Below, piece after piece: positions 27,002 through 37,565 of a stretch of 64,000 nucleotides of DNA. Every line of letters starts with the position of its first letter. The stretch's first letter is position 1. The stretch spans positions 620,001-684,000 of the forward strand of contig VOPW01000001.1 of assembly GCA_007994965.1 (NCBI GenBank), given 5' to 3'. The notes under the pieces were generated by a model, which worked only from the letters and a program-made list of their open reading frames with translations, did not search any database and had not been told where the DNA came from. Origin of the DNA: Piscinibacter aquaticus. GTDB taxonomy: Bacteria; Pseudomonadota; Gammaproteobacteria; Burkholderiales; Burkholderiaceae_C. The position numbers and the translations under genes are program-made.

Positions 27002-27924
27002 GTGAATCCGACGGGCACGAAGAGCCACCCGCGGCACAGCGCTGCGGCCTGATCGCCATCGTCGGCCGGCCCAACGTCGGCAAGTCGACGCTGCTCAATG
27101 CGCTGGTCGGGCAGAAGATCAGCATCACCTCGGCGAAGGCCCAGACCACGCGGCACCGCATCACCGGCATCCGAACGGTGGACGACACGCAGTTCGTCTT
27201 CGTCGACACGCCGGGCTTCCAGACCCGCCACGGCGCGGCGCTGAACCGGACCCTCAACCGAACGGTGCAGGGCGTGCTGGCCGACGTCGACGTGGTGCTC
27301 TTCGTCGTCGAGGCCGGCCGCTTCGGGCTGGACGATGCCAAGGTGCTGTCGCTGATCCAGGGCGACGGCATGAAGGACAAGCCGGTCTTCCTCATCGCCA
27401 ACAAGCTCGATGCGGTGCAGCGCCGGGCCGAACTGATGCCCTGGCTGAAGGGCATGCAGGATCGCCATGCGTTTGCCGAGTTCGTGCCGCTGTCGGCCAA
27501 GAAGGCGGCCGACATGGAGCGGCTGCTGCAGATCATCCGGCCCTACCTGCCCGAGCAAGGCTGGTTCTACGAGGAAGATGCGCTGACCGACCGCAGCGAG
27601 CGTTTCCTCGCCAGCGAGATCATCCGCGAGAAGCTGTTCCGCCTGACCGGCGACGAGCTGCCCTACACGTCCACGGTCGTGATCGACAAGTTCGAGGAGG
27701 AAGGCCACCTGCGTCGCATCGCCGCCTCGATCGTCGTCGAGCGTGACGCGCACAAGGGCATGATCATCGGCAGCGGCGGCGAACGGCTCAAGCGCATCGG
27801 CTCCGAGGCGCGCCAGGAGCTCGAGCAGCTGATGGACGCCAAGGTCTTCCTGGAGCTCTTCGTCAAGGTGCGCTCGGGCTGGGCGGCCGACGAAGACCAC
27901 CTGCGCAGCTACGGCTACGAGTAG
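26998..27924 (+). CDS. era: GTPase Era
   Basis: A 308-residue protein. G1 [15 protein letters not shown]3 DTPGFQTRH and G4 NKLD, then a C-terminal KH domain ([19 protein letters not shown]). It binds 16S rRNA 3' end sequences during 30S assembly. Confidence 0.98.
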   Translation: MSESDGHEEPPAAQRCGLIAIVGRPNVGKSTLLNALVGQKISITSAKAQTTRHRITGIRTVDDTQFVFVDTPGFQTRHGAALNRTLNRTVQGVLADVDVVLFVVEAGRFGLDDAKVLSLIQGDGMKDKPVFLIANKLDAVQRRAELMPWLKGMQDRHAFAEFVPLSAKKAADMERLLQIIRPYLPEQGWFYEEDALTDRSERFLASEIIREKLFRLTGDELPYTSTVVIDKFEEEGHLRRIAASIVVERDAHKGMIIGSGGERLKRIGSEARQELEQLMDAKVFLELFVKVRSGWAADEDHLRSYGYE

Positions 27925-27927
27925 CCG

Positions 27928-28692
27928 ATGGCGACGGCGCGCGGCGCGGCGCCGCTGGCGGCCTTCGTGCTGCACCGCTACGACTGGAGCGAATCCAGCC
28001 TGATCCTCGACCTGTTCACGCGTGCCCAGGGGCGCCTGACCGTCGTCGCCAAGGGCGCGAAGAAGCCGCACTCCAACCTGCGCGCCGTGCTGCTGCCGTT
28101 CCAGCGCGTGAATGTCTCCCTCGGCCGCCTGCCGGAAGGCGAGGGCGCCAGCGACATCCAGACCCTGCGCCAGGCCGAGTGGGCCGGCGGCATGGCGATG
28201 CTCACCGGCGAGGCGCTGTTCAGCGGCTTCTACCTGAACGAGCTGCTGATGAAGCTGCTGGCGCGGCACGACGCCCACCCCGCACTGTTCGACGCCTATG
28301 CGCAGACGCTGCCGTCGCTGGCCTCCGCCGACGAGCAGGTGGTGCAGTCGGCACTGCGGGCCTTCGAGCTGACGCTGCTGCGCGAGATCGGCCTGCTGCC
28401 GGATCTGTCCACGGCCACGCTGACCTTGCAGCCGCTGCGCGCCGAAGGCCACTACGCCCTGCGCGCCGATGCCGGCGTGATCGAGGCGCAGGACGACGAA
28501 GCGGGGGTCCCGGGCGCTGTTCTCGCGGCGTTGCAAATCGCACTCGACCGCGGCGTCCTCGAAGCGCTGCAGCACACCTGCGCGCTGGCGCTGCCGGCCT
28601 TGAAGGCGCAGCTGCGCGCGCTGCTTCACTATCATCTGGGCTCCACGCCGCTGCGCACCCGCGCGGTGATGCACGACCTGCGGACGCTCTGA
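27928..28692 (+). CDS. recO: DNA repair protein RecO
   Basis: A 254-residue protein with the N-terminal OB-fold start AFVLHRYDWSESSLILDLFT and KGAKKPHSNLRAVLLPFQ. The helical C-terminal domain has FELTLLREIGLLPDL. No zinc-binding Cys cluster is visible, as in many proteobacterial RecO proteins. It acts in RecFOR-dependent recombination repair. Its stop overlaps the pdxJ ATG (TGATG). Confidence 0.95.
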   Translation: MATARGAAPLAAFVLHRYDWSESSLILDLFTRAQGRLTVVAKGAKKPHSNLRAVLLPFQRVNVSLGRLPEGEGASDIQTLRQAEWAGGMAMLTGEALFSGFYLNELLMKLLARHDAHPALFDAYAQTLPSLASADEQVVQSALRAFELTLLREIGLLPDLSTATLTLQPLRAEGHYALRADAGVIEAQDDEAGVPGAVLAALQIALDRGVLEALQHTCALALPALKAQLRALLHYHLGSTPLRTRAVMHDLRTL

Positions 28693-29489
28693 TGAACCCG
28701 ATGCTCACCACCGGCCTCGACGCCCACCGCGGCATGACCGCGCTGTCGGTCAACCTGAACAAGGTCGCGCTGCTGCGCAATACGCGCGCGCTCGGCATCC
28801 CGAGCGTGACGCGGGCGGCCACGCTGGCGCTGGAGGCCGGCTGCCAGGGCATCACCGTGCATCCGCGGCCCGACCAACGCCATATCCGGCCGCACGATGT
28901 GATCGAACTGGGCGAACTGCTCAAGGCACGGCCGCAGGCCGAATACAACATCGAGGGCAACCCCTTCCACAACCTGATGGACGAGGTGCGCGGGCTGGTG
29001 AAGCGCGGCCTGCCGGTGCACCGGGTGACCTTCGTGCCCGACAGCGTCGACCAGCCCACCTCCGACCATGGCTGGCGGTTTCCCGACGATCACGCGCGCC
29101 TCGTGCCGCTGGTGGCCGAATGCAAGGCGATGGGCCTGCGCGTCAGCCTCTTCATGGACCCGGAGCCTTCGCAGATGCGCGGCGCGCGCGAGGCCGGTGC
29201 CGACCGAGTCGAGCTCTACACCGAGAGCTACGCCCGCGCCCACGGCACGCCGCAGCAGGCGCAGGTGCTGGCCGGCTTCACGGCGGCAGCCCAAGCTGCA
29301 CTGGCCGAAGGCCTGGGCCTGAACGCGGGTCACGACCTCAACCGCGACAACCTCACGGAGTTCCTGCGCGCCGTGCCCGGCGTACAGGAGGTGTCGATCG
29401 GCCATGCGCTGATCGCCGACGCGCTCGAACTCGGCCTGGCCGAGACGGTGCGCGACTACCTGCGCTGCATCCACCGCGCCTACGCCTGA
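28692..29489 (+). CDS. pdxJ: Pyridoxine 5'-phosphate synthase
   Basis: A 265-residue TIM barrel with [27 protein letters not shown] (active-site His), NIEGNP, VTFVPD and [11 protein letters not shown]. It condenses 1-deoxyxylulose-5-phosphate with amino-acetone phosphate. The pdxJ-acpS pairing is conserved. The frame is intact. Confidence 0.97.
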   Translation: MNPMLTTGLDAHRGMTALSVNLNKVALLRNTRALGIPSVTRAATLALEAGCQGITVHPRPDQRHIRPHDVIELGELLKARPQAEYNIEGNPFHNLMDEVRGLVKRGLPVHRVTFVPDSVDQPTSDHGWRFPDDHARLVPLVAECKAMGLRVSLFMDPEPSQMRGAREAGADRVELYTESYARAHGTPQQAQVLAGFTAAAQAALAEGLGLNAGHDLNRDNLTEFLRAVPGVQEVSIGHALIADALELGLAETVRDYLRCIHRAYA

Positions 29490-29496
29490 TCGCGCC

Positions 29497-29897
29497 ATGA
29501 TCTTTGGCGTCGGCACCGACATCTGCGACATCCGCCGCATGCGCGACACCTTCGCACGCCGCGGCGAGCGGTTTGCGGGCAAGGTGCTCGGGCCGCACGA
29601 GATCGAGGTGTTCCATGCGCGGCTGGCCAAGGTGGAGTCGCGCGGCATCAGCTATCTCGCCACGCGCTTCTCGGCCAAGGAGGCCTTCTCCAAGGCGATC
29701 GGCCTCGGCATGCGCATGCCGATGACTGGCGCGACTGCGAGATCGTCAAGGCCGCCAGCGGCAAGCCCGAGATCCGACTGCACGGCGCGCTGGCCGAGTG
29801 GTTCGCGCAGCGCCGCCTGCGCGCCCACGTGAGCGTCACCGACGAAACCGATTACGCGGCGAGCTTCGTCGTCGTCGAAACCCTGGACATGCCATGA
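29497..29897 (+). CDS. acpS: Holo-[acyl-carrier-protein] synthase
   Basis: About 133 residues, starting [15 protein letters not shown] and containing the metal-binding motif [17 protein letters not shown] missing C in C(C)TGG at 29727 breaks the frame; the expected join is [20 protein letters not shown]. It transfers phosphopantetheine to AcpP. The stop overlaps the nagZ ATG by 4 bp. Confidence 0.95.
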
Positions 29898-30949
29898 GTC
29901 ATTCCCCCGTCATCCTCGACATCGCCGGCACCACGCTGAACGCCGACGACCGCCGCCGCCTTGCCCATCCGCTGGTCGGCGGCATGATCCTGTTCGCGCG
30001 CAACTGGGCCGACCGCCGCGCGCTCGTGGAGCTCACCGCCGAGATCAAGGCGATCCGCTCCGACCTGCTGGTCTGCGTCGACCACGAAGGCGGCCGCGTG
30101 CAGCGCTTCCGCACCGACGGCTTCACGCATCTGCCGGCGATGCGCGTGCTCGGCGAGCTGTGGATGAAGGATGCGATGACCGCCACCGACGCCGCCACCG
30201 CCGCCGGCCATGTGCTCGGCGCCGAACTGCGCGCCTGCGGTGTCGATCTCAGCTTCACGCCGGTGCTCGACCTCGACCACGGCGGCAGCAGCGTGATCGG
30301 CGACCGCGCCTTCCACCGCGATGCGCGGGTGGCCACGGTGCTGGCCAAGAGCCTGATGCACGGCCTGCTGCTCGCCGGCATGGCCAACTGCGGCAAGCAC
30401 TTCCCCGGCCACGGCTTCGTGAAGGCCGACAGCCACACCGAGATGCCGGTCGACAAGCGCAGCCTGAAGGCGATCCTCACCGACGATGCCAAGCCCTACG
30501 AATGGCTTTCGACGAGCCTGACCAGCGTGATGCCGGCGCACGTGGTCTACCCGAAGGTCGATGCGCACCCGGCCGGCTTCTCGCCACGCTGGCTGAAGGA
30601 GATCCTGCGCCAGCAGCTCGGCTTCACCGGCGCGATCTTCAGCGACGACCTGAGCATGGAAGGTGCGCGGCGCGTCAGTGGTGCGGAGGTCAGCTATGCC
30701 GAGGCCGCAGCGATCGCGCTGTCGGCGGGCTGTGATCTCGTGCTGCTGTGCAACCAGTCGGTCGATGGCGGCGCTGCGGTCGACGAACTCCTCGACGGCC
30801 TCGAGCGCGGGCTCGACGACGGCCACTGGCATCTCGACCCGGACAGCGAGGCCCGCCGCCTGAAGCTGCTGCCGCAGAGCCATCCGCTGTCGTGGGACGA
30901 GCTGATGCACGACCCGGCGTACCAGCGTTCGCTCGAACGCTTGCCCTGA
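29894..30949 (+). CDS. nagZ: Beta-N-acetylhexosaminidase NagZ
   Basis: A 351-residue GH3 enzyme of cell-wall recycling. Motifs are [34 protein letters not shown] (catalytic His/Asp loop) and the nucleophile Asp in [12 protein letters not shown]. It is cytoplasmic, with no signal peptide, and cleaves GlcNAc from anhydro-muropeptides. It is the last gene of the lepA-nagZ run. Confidence 0.97.
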   Translation: MSHSPVILDIAGTTLNADDRRRLAHPLVGGMILFARNWADRRALVELTAEIKAIRSDLLVCVDHEGGRVQRFRTDGFTHLPAMRVLGELWMKDAMTATDAATAAGHVLGAELRACGVDLSFTPVLDLDHGGSSVIGDRAFHRDARVATVLAKSLMHGLLLAGMANCGKHFPGHGFVKADSHTEMPVDKRSLKAILTDDAKPYEWLSTSLTSVMPAHVVYPKVDAHPAGFSPRWLKEILRQQLGFTGAIFSDDLSMEGARRVSGAEVSYAEAAAIALSAGCDLVLLCNQSVDGGAAVDELLDGLERGLDDGHWHLDPDSEARRLKLLPQSHPLSWDELMHDPAYQRSLERLP

Positions 30950-30956
30950 AAGCAGA

Positions 30957-30985
30957 ACGCCGCCGGGCGTGAGCCGCGGCGGCGT
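30957..30985. terminator. GC-rich hairpin between converging nagZ and rne
   Basis: ACGCCGCC (30957-30964) pairs perfectly with GGCGGCGT (30978-30985) across a 13-nt loop. There is no T-run on either side, so this may be a bidirectional stop of the Rho-assisted kind or a 3'-end stabilising stem. Confidence 0.45.
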
Positions 30986-31005
30986 GGCGCGAAGCGCGCG
31001 CGCGC

Positions 31006-33918
31006 TCAGCGCGCGCTGTCGAAGGGCAGCGTGATCTGCGAGAGATCCTTGCGGGTCTCGACCAGCACCAGCGGGCCCTCGTCGACGATCACCATCGGCT
31101 TGCGCTCGCGCGGCACGTGCACCGGCTTCGGTTCGCGCGCCATCGCGTCCTGCACCGCACGGATCTTCTCGGCGTCCGAGTTGACCCACTGCAGGCCGGC
31201 GGCCTCGGCGATGCTCGCCAGTTGATCGGTCGGCAGCACGAAGGGTTCGACGCGGGCGGCGATCGGGGCCGGCACCGGCGCCGGCACGACCGGAGCCGGT
31301 GCGGGTACGGCAGCGACGGGCGTCACCGCGGCAGCCGCTTCGATCGGCGCGGACTCGGTCGCCATCGGTTCGATCGCCGCAGTGTCGGCTTCCGCCGTCA
31401 CGACTTCGCCGAGCGCGGTCTCGCCCGCCGGCGCGCCGTCCTCGCGGCGCTCGCGCCGCTGGCGATCGCGCCCGCGGCCACGGCGACGGCCTTCACCACG
31501 CTCTTCGCCGTCGGCCGCAGCCACCGGTGCCTCGGCACCTTCGGCGGCCACCGGTTCAGCGGCCATCGTCTCGGTGTCGGCGGCCGAAACTTCGGCGCCG
31601 TTCGCCTCGTTCACGCCCTCGACCGCACGGTTCTCGTCACGGTCACGGCCACCACGGCCGCGACGACGGCGGCGACCGGTGCGCTCGCCCTGGGCCTCGC
31701 CCTCGGCCCCCGGCTCGCCGGTCGGCACGGTATCGACGAAGCCTTGCGGCTGCACGGCGGCATCGGCCGCCACGGCTTCCACCGGCGGGCGGCGCTCGCC
31801 ACCGCGTTCGCCACGCTCGGAACGTTCAGCGCGCTCGCCGCGCTCACCCCGGCCGCCGCGTCGGCCTTCGCCGCGCGCCTCGCCAGCGCCTTCGGCACGC
31901 AGCGCGTTGACCTCTTCGCCCTCGGGGCGCTCGGCTCGTTGCTCGCCGCGGCGGCCACGGCCTTCGCGGTTCTCGCGGCCTTCACGACCCTCACGACCAT
32001 TGCGGCCCTCGCCGCGCTGCTCGCCACGTTCGCCGCGCTCACCGCGTTCACCGCGGCGGCCATCGCGACCGCCACGGCAACCGCGCTCGCCACGCTCACC
32101 GCGGCCTTCCTTGCGCGGCTCGGCCGCCGGCGCTGCCGCGGGCGCGGCCACCGGTGCCGGCGCGGGGGCCGCCTCGCCGCCACCGAAGACGCGCTTGATC
32201 CAGCCGAAGAAGCCACTGCCGGCCGGCGCGGCCGCCGGGGCGGCCACCGGTGCCGGTGCCGGCGCGGCCACCGGGGCGGCTGCCACCGGCTCGGGCTTGG
32301 GTTCGGGCTGCGGTGCCGGCGCGTCGGGCAGGATGCCCTTGATCACCGGCTCCTGCTTGGCCTTGGCCTTCTCGCGCCGCGTGATGCCGACCTCTTCCTC
32401 GACATCGTCGATCATCGTGTAGCTGGCCTGCAGGTTCTCCAGGCGCGGATCGTCGTGGCGCAGGCGCTCGAGGCGGTAATTCGGCGTCTCGAGGTTCTTG
32501 TTCGGCACCAGCAGCACGGTCACGCGCTGCTTCAGCTCGATCTTGGTGATCTCGGTGCGCTTCTCGTTGAGCAGGAAGGAGGTCACTTCCACCGGCACCT
32601 GCACGTGCACGGCGGCGGTGTTCTCCTTCATCGACTCCTCCTGCACCATGCGCAGGATCTGCAGTGCGGAGGATTCGGTGTCGCGGATGTGGCCGGTGCC
32701 GTTGCAGCGCGGGCAGGTGATGTGGCTGCCTTCGGACAGCGCCGGGCGCAGGCGCTGGCGGCTCAGTTCGAGCAGACCGAACTTGCTGATCGAGCTGAAC
32801 TGCACGCGGGCGCGGTCCTGGCGCAGCGCATCGCGCAGGCGCGTCTCGACCTCGCGGCGGTTCTTGCTCTCCTCCATGTCGATGAAGTCGACGACGATCA
32901 GGCCGCCGAGGTCGCGCAGGCGCATCTGGCGGGCGATCTCGTCGGCCGCCTCGAGGTTGGTGCGGGTCGCGGTTTCCTCGATGTCGCTGCCGCGGGTGGC
33001 GCGCGCCGAGTTGACGTCGACGCTGACCAGCGCCTCGGTGTGGTCGATCACGATCGCGCCGCCGGAAGGCAGGTTGACCGTGCGGCTGAAGGCCGTCTCG
33101 ATCTGGTGCTCGATCTGGAAGCGGCTGAACAGCGGGGCGTCGTCGCGGTAGCGCTTGACCTTGTGCGCCGTCTCCGGCATCACGTGGTTCATGAACTGCT
33201 GCGCCTGATCGAAGATGTCGTCGGTGTCGATCAGTATCTCGCCGATGTCGGCGGTGAAGTAGTCGCGGATCGCGCGGATCACCGTGCTCGATTCCTGGTA
33301 GATCAGGAAGGCGCCCTTGCCGCCCTTGGCAGCACCGTCGATCGCCTCCCACAGCTTGAGCATGTAGTTGAGGTCCCACTGCAGCTCGGCAGCCGAGCGG
33401 CCGATGCCGGCGGTGCGGGCGATCAGGCTCATGCCCTTGGGGTAATCGAGCGACTCGAGGTTCTCCTTCAGCTCCTCGCGGTCCTCGCCCTCGATGCGCC
33501 GGCTCACGCCGCCGCCGCGCGGGTTGTTGGGCATCAGCACGAGGTAGCGGCCGGCCAGCGACACGAAGGTGGTCAGCGCCGCGCCCTTGTTGCCGCGCTC
33601 TTCCTTCTCCACCTGCACCAGCAATTCCTGGCCGTTGGAGATCACGTCCTGGATCTTCGCGTCGCGGACGCTCACGCCCTGCTTGAAGTACTCCTTGGCG
33701 ATCTCCTTGAAGGGCAGGAAGCCGTGGCGGTCTTCGCCGTAGTCGACGAAGCAGGCCTCGAGCGACGGCTCGACGCGCGTGACGACGGCCTTGTAGATGT
33801 TGCCCTTGCGCTGCTCGCGCCCTTCGATCTCGGTTTCGAAGTCGAGCAGCTTCTGGCCGTCGACGATCGCCGGGCGACGCTCTTCCTGCTGCGTCGCATT
33901 GATCAGCATGCGTTTCAT
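31006..33918 (-). CDS. rne: Ribonuclease E
   Basis: About 970 residues with the canonical start [19 protein letters not shown] at 33918. The S1 domain is in residues 35-125. The catalytic DNase I-like domain contains [19 protein letters not shown] and [11 protein letters not shown] (two metal-binding Asp). The Zn-link is CPRCNGTGH. After about residue 520 the scaffold half is low-complexity: Ala/Pro stretches around [11 protein letters not shown], then a long run of RGE/REG repeats (about residues 620-720) and an acidic Ala/Glu-rich tail. The C-terminus ends [10 protein letters not shown]. It is the central enzyme of mRNA decay and rRNA processing. The frame is intact. Confidence 0.97.
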   Translation of the reverse strand: MKRMLINATQQEERRPAIVDGQKLLDFETEIEGREQRKGNIYKAVVTRVEPSLEACFVDYGEDRHGFLPFKEIAKEYFKQGVSVRDAKIQDVISNGQELLVQVEKEERGNKGAALTTFVSLAGRYLVLMPNNPRGGGVSRRIEGEDREELKENLESLDYPKGMSLIARTAGIGRSAAELQWDLNYMLKLWEAIDGAAKGGKGAFLIYQESSTVIRAIRDYFTADIGEILIDTDDIFDQAQQFMNHVMPETAHKVKRYRDDAPLFSRFQIEHQIETAFSRTVNLPSGGAIVIDHTEALVSVDVNSARATRGSDIEETATRTNLEAADEIARQMRLRDLGGLIVVDFIDMEESKNRREVETRLRDALRQDRARVQFSSISKFGLLELSRQRLRPALSEGSHITCPRCNGTGHIRDTESSALQILRMVQEESMKENTAAVHVQVPVEVTSFLLNEKRTEITKIELKQRVTVLLVPNKNLETPNYRLERLRHDDPRLENLQASYTMIDDVEEEVGITRREKAKAKQEPVIKGILPDAPAPQPEPKPEPVAAAPVAAPAPAPVAAPAAAPAGSGFFGWIKRVFGGGEAAPAPAPVAAPAAAPAAEPRKEGRGERGERGCRGGRDGRRGERGERGERGEQRGEGRNGREGREGRENREGRGRRGEQRAERPEGEEVNALRAEGAGEARGEGRRGGRGERGERAERSERGERGGERRPPVEAVAADAAVQPQGFVDTVPTGEPGAEGEAQGERTGRRRRRGRGGRDRDENRAVEGVNEANGAEVSAADTETMAAEPVAAEGAEAPVAAADGEERGEGRRRGRGRDRQRRERREDGAPAGETALGEVVTAEADTAAIEPMATESAPIEAAAAVTPVAAVPAPAPVVPAPVPAPIAARVEPFVLPTDQLASIAEAAGLQWVNSDAEKIRAVQDAMAREPKPVHVPRERKPMVIVDEGPLVLVETRKDLSQITLPFDSAR

Positions 33919-34482
33919 GTGCACTCCTCCGGCGCCGCCATCGAGGGCGGCACCACATCAACAGTCACCGCCCGCAGATGCGGAAGGCGACGCTTCGATG
34001 CACGAGAGAACGCGTGGGAACCGGAAGGAATCGCCCTGGACTGCGGTGCGGCCGGTCAGAAGACCGGGTGCAACCGCAGCGTTGGCGCGTGCGTGACAGT
34101 GGGAGGGGCGGAGCAGCGCCAGCGCGCGGGCCTCGTGGGCCGACCTGCTGGTGACGTGGCGTGACCGATCGCGGGCTGCGCCATGCAGCCTGATTGCAGA
34201 TCGGGGGTAACCGGAGTCGACATCCGCCTGGGATCACTGGACGCGGACTTGAGCGCAGTCTGTGCGGCGGGGCCGCGGGACTTGTCTCCAGTCCGGGAAA
34301 CCTTGTTCTTGGTTCGTTGTTCGTTCGCTCTGCCGCAGCGCTTCTCTCGCCGCGCCGTCGCTTCGGGACGGCTCCTGCGGGGACTGCACTGCGTTGCATC
34401 ACCGGAATGGCCGCTCTCCTGAACGGCCTGCCACCCTGGCTGCGAGGCTAAACTCCGAAGAATCAAGCACTTAGAGCTCAGC
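33919..34482. other. Long rne leader / rne-rluC divergent spacer
   Basis: A 564-bp region without a supported gene. It contains small inverted repeats such as GGCTGC-GCCAT-GCAGCC near 34168-34184. RNase E in other proteobacteria has a long 5' leader used for autoregulation, and the divergent rluC-rne arrangement is the same here. Confidence 0.6.
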
Positions 34483-35478
34483 GTGGACCGGCCGATTATA
34501 GGTGGGAAAAACTCGGCGGCCGCACCCGCCGGCACGGCGCCGTCCGTGCTGCGCCTCACGGTGGACGAAGGCGCCCAGGGCCAGCGGCTCGACAATTTCC
34601 TGATCCGGCTGCTCAAGGGCGTGCCCAAGACCCATGTCTACCGGGTGATCCGCTCCGGCGAGGTGCGGGTCAACAAGGGCCGCGCCTCGGCCGACACGCG
34701 GCTGGAAATCGGCGACGTGGTGCGGGTGCCGCCGGTGCGCGTGGCCGAGCGGTCCTCGGCTGTGCCGGCGCCGGCGCGCGAATTTCCGGTGGTCTATGAA
34801 GACGAGCACCTGATCGCCGTGAACAAGCCCGCCGGCGTGGCGGTGCACGGCGGCAGCGGCGTGAGCTTCGGCGTGATCGAGCAGCTGCGCCGGGCGCGTC
34901 CGCAGGCGAAATTCCTCGAGCTCGTGCACCGGCTCGACAAGGAAACCTCCGGCCTGCTGCTGATCGCCAAGAAGCGCGCGGCGCTGACCGCGCTGCAGGA
35001 CCAGCTTCGCGCGCGCGAGACCGGCAAGGTCTACGCGGCGCTGGTGAGCGGCGAGTGGCCCGCCAGCCGCAAGGTCATCGACGTGCCGCTGCACAAGTTC
35101 CTCACCGGCGAGGGCGAGCGGCGCGTGCGTGCCGTCGAACCCGGCCACGACGAAGCCAAGCGATCGATCACGCTGGTGAAGATCGCCCGGCGCTATGCCG
35201 GCTTCACGCTGCTGGACGTGACCATCAAGACCGGCCGCACCCACCAGATCCGGGTGCACCTGACGCACGAAGGCCACCCGATCGTCGGCGACGACAAGTA
35301 CGGCGACTTCGCGCTGAACAAGGCCGTCGCGCGTGGTGCGGCGCGCTTCGAGCGCATGTTCCTGCATGCGAAGCAGCTGCGCTTCCAGCACCCCGCCAGC
35401 GGCGAGGTGATCCAGCTCGAAGCACCGTTGCCGCCAGAATGCGAGGCCTTTCTCGCGACGCTTTCCGCCCCGACATGA
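34483..35478 (+). CDS. rluC: 23S rRNA pseudouridine synthase RluC
   Basis: A 331-residue protein if started at GTG 34483. The S4 RNA-binding domain (GQRLDNFLIRLLKGVPKTHVY, VNKGR) precedes the catalytic domain, which has ELVHRLDKETSGLLLIAKK (catalytic Asp) and TGRTHQIRVHLTHEGHPI. It modifies U955/2504/2580-type positions in 23S rRNA. The start is uncertain: GTG 34548 is an alternative because the upstream segment overlaps the likely rne promoter and has no clear ribosome site. It overlaps the next gene (ATGA). Confidence 0.93.
   Translation: MDRPIIGGKNSAAAPAGTAPSVLRLTVDEGAQGQRLDNFLIRLLKGVPKTHVYRVIRSGEVRVNKGRASADTRLEIGDVVRVPPVRVAERSSAVPAPAREFPVVYEDEHLIAVNKPAGVAVHGGSGVSFGVIEQLRRARPQAKFLELVHRLDKETSGLLLIAKKRAALTALQDQLRARETGKVYAALVSGEWPASRKVIDVPLHKFLTGEGERRVRAVEPGHDEAKRSITLVKIARRYAGFTLLDVTIKTGRTHQIRVHLTHEGHPIVGDDKYGDFALNKAVARGAARFERMFLHAKQLRFQHPASGEVIQLEAPLPPECEAFLATLSAPT
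34495..34500 (-). promoter_or_regulatory. Candidate rne -10 element
   Basis: On the minus strand the perfect consensus TATAAT occurs here, overlapping the 5' end of rluC. Transcription from it would begin near 34488 and give rne a 5' leader of about 570 nt. The -35 region is GC-rich and weak. Confidence 0.45.
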
Positions 35479-36137
35479 CCCGACCCCGCCAGTTCGACCT
35501 GATCGTCTTCGATTGGGATGGCACGCTGTTCGATTCCACCGCATTGATCGCGCGCTGCATCCAGGCCGCCTGCCGCGACGTCGGCGTGACCGTGCCGAGC
35601 GACCGCGACGCCAGCTACGTGATCGGCATGGGGCTGGTCGAGGCGCTCACGCACGCCGCGCCCGAACTGCCGCGCGAGCGCTACAAGGAACTGGCCGATC
35701 GCTATCGCCACCACTACTTCGCCAAGCAGCACGAGATCGTGATGTTCGACGGCACGCTGCCGATGCTGCACGACCTGAAGGCGCGCCACCACTGGCTGGG
35801 CGTGGCCACCGGCAAGAGCCGCCGCGGGCTCGACGAGGCGTTGCGCACCGTGGCGCTGCAGGGCCTGTTCGACGCCACGCGCACCGCCGACGAGACCGCC
35901 TCCAAGCCCGATCCGCGCATGCTGCTCGAGCTGATGCGCGAGTTCGGCGTCGAGCCGGAGCGCACGCTGATGATCGGCGACACCACGCACGACCTGCAGC
36001 TGGCTGCCAACGCCGGCACGGCCTCGGTCGGCGTCAGCTATGGCGCGCACGAGCACGAGGCCTTCGGTGACTTCGACACGCGCTTCGTCGCGCACTCCAC
36101 CCGCGAGCTGCACGACTGGCTGCTGCAGCATGCCTGA
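35475..36137 (+). CDS. HAD-family hydrolase (phosphoglycolate phosphatase-like)
   Basis: A 220-residue protein. HAD motif I LIVFDWDGTLFDST, motif II LGVATGKSR, motif III Lys in ASKPDPRML and motif IV LMIGDTTHDLQLA, with an all-helical cap. It resembles Gph-type phosphatases, which are often next to rluC. It overlaps rluC by 4 bp and the following Rieske gene by 8 bp. The substrate is not determined. Confidence 0.9.
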   Translation: MTRPRQFDLIVFDWDGTLFDSTALIARCIQAACRDVGVTVPSDRDASYVIGMGLVEALTHAAPELPRERYKELADRYRHHYFAKQHEIVMFDGTLPMLHDLKARHHWLGVATGKSRRGLDEALRTVALQGLFDATRTADETASKPDPRMLLELMREFGVEPERTLMIGDTTHDLQLAANAGTASVGVSYGAHEHEAFGDFDTRFVAHSTRELHDWLLQHA

Positions 36138-36528
36138 GGCTCGGCACCCCGAGCCACAAGGCGAGGCTCAGCACCTCTGCGCGTCGGCCGAGCTCGCCGA
36201 GCGCGGCGACGCGATCGTCTTCGACGTGCTGCAGTACCGGCAGCCGGCGCGCGCCTTCGCGCTGCGCATCGACGGCAAGGTGGTCGCCTACCTGAACCGC
36301 TGCGCCCACGTGCCCACCGAGATGGACTGGCAGCCGGGTCAATTCCTCGACAGCGAGCGGCAGTTCATCCTCTGCTCGATCCACGGGGCGGCCTACGAGC
36401 CGGCCAGCGGCCGCTGCGTTGCCGGGCCGTGTGGCCGCGGCCGTCTCGTGGCCATCGCCACCGAGGAACGGGACGGGCAGGTGTATTGGTATCCTTCCCG
36501 CGACACCCAACCCCCTTTCGCCGACTGA
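36130..36528 (+). CDS. Rieske [2Fe-2S] domain protein
   Basis: A 132-residue single-domain protein. The Rieske ligands are complete: CAH in LNRCAHVPTEMDW and CSIH in FILCSIHGAAYEP, 30 residues later. No TM segment or oxygenase domain is present, so it may be a soluble electron carrier or ferredoxin. The partner is unknown. It is embedded in the rluC-HAD-Rieske-sppA unit. Confidence 0.9.
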   Translation: MPEARHPEPQGEAQHLCASAELAERGDAIVFDVLQYRQPARAFALRIDGKVVAYLNRCAHVPTEMDWQPGQFLDSERQFILCSIHGAAYEPASGRCVAGPCGRGRLVAIATEERDGQVYWYPSRDTQPPFAD

Positions 36529-36538
36529 GCGCCCTGCG

Positions 36539-37565
36539 ATGAGCACACCCGACGAACCCACTTCCGGCGCCCGCGTCGAACCCGCTTTCGGCAGCGCTGC
36601 ACCCGCTCCCGCGCCCTCGGCGCCTGCGGCCCCACGGGCACCGGCCTGGGAATCCAACCTCGAGGAACTGGCGCGCGACATGCTGCGCGAGCGCCGGGCC
36701 GATCGCCGCTGGCGCATCTTCTTCCGCCCGGCCCTGGCTGCTGCTGGTGCTCGTGATCATCTCGCTGCTGTTCGCCTCGCCGCGCGGGCCGGCGGCCAAG
36801 AGCGCGCCGCACACCGCGCTGGTGGAGGTGCGTGGCGAGATCGCGGCCGACACCGAGGCCAATGCCGAGGGCCTGGTGGCCGCGCTGAAGTCGGCCTTCG
36901 AGGATCCGGGCGCGCAGGCCGTGGTGCTGCGCATCAACTCGCCCGGCGGCAGCCCGGTGCAGGCCGGCATCGTCAACGACGAGATCCGCCGCCTGAAGGC
37001 GCTCCACAAGAAGCCGGTGTATGCGGTGGTCGAGGAGATGTGCGCATCGGGCGCGTACTACATCGCCGTGGCGGCCGACGAGATCTTCGTCGACAAGGCC
37101 AGCCTGGTGGGCAGCATCGGCGTGCTGATGGACGGCTTCGGCTTCACCGGCGCGATGGAGAAGCTCGGCGTCGAGCGCCGCCTGCTCACCGCCGGCGAGA
37201 ACAAGGGCATGCTCGATCCGTTCTCGCCGCAGAACGAGCAGCACCGGGCCTATGCGAAGGCGATGATCGACCAGATCCACCAGCAGTTCATCGCGGTGGT
37301 CAAGCAGGGCCGCGGCCAGCGCCTGAAGGAGACGCCGGAGACCTTTTCGGGCCTGTTCTGGAACGGCGAGGAAGCCATCAAGCTCGGCACGGCCGACAAG
37401 ACCGGCAACCTCGACTTCGTCGCCCGCGAGATCGTCAAGGCCGAGGACATCATCGACTACACGCCGCACGACAACGTGGCCGAGCGGCTGGCCAAGCGCT
37501 TCGGCGCCGGCGTCGGTGCCGGCGCGGTGAAGGCGATGCGGGAGATCGCGCCGTCGCTGCGCTGA
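36539..37565 (+). CDS. sppA: Signal peptide peptidase SppA-like, S49 family
   Basis: About 341 residues. A Pro/Ala-rich cytoplasmic start and one TM helix (LLLVLVIISLLFASP) precede a short S49 domain with RINSPGGSPVQAG, the nucleophile Ser in VEEMCASGAYYIAVAAD and the general-base Lys in LTAGENKGMLDPF. An extra C in CC(C)TGG at 36734 interrupts the TM segment. It is a periplasm-facing membrane protease that degrades remnant signal peptides. Confidence 0.93.

Noticed and set aside
26812..28674. 620-codon minus-strand frame opposite era and recO
   Set aside because: Shadow of essential conserved genes.
31117..34164. About 1,015-codon open frame on the plus strand opposite rne
   Set aside because: It is the antisense shadow of the GC-rich, repeat-rich RNase E gene; composition is low-complexity Arg/Ala/Leu and no domain is recognisable.
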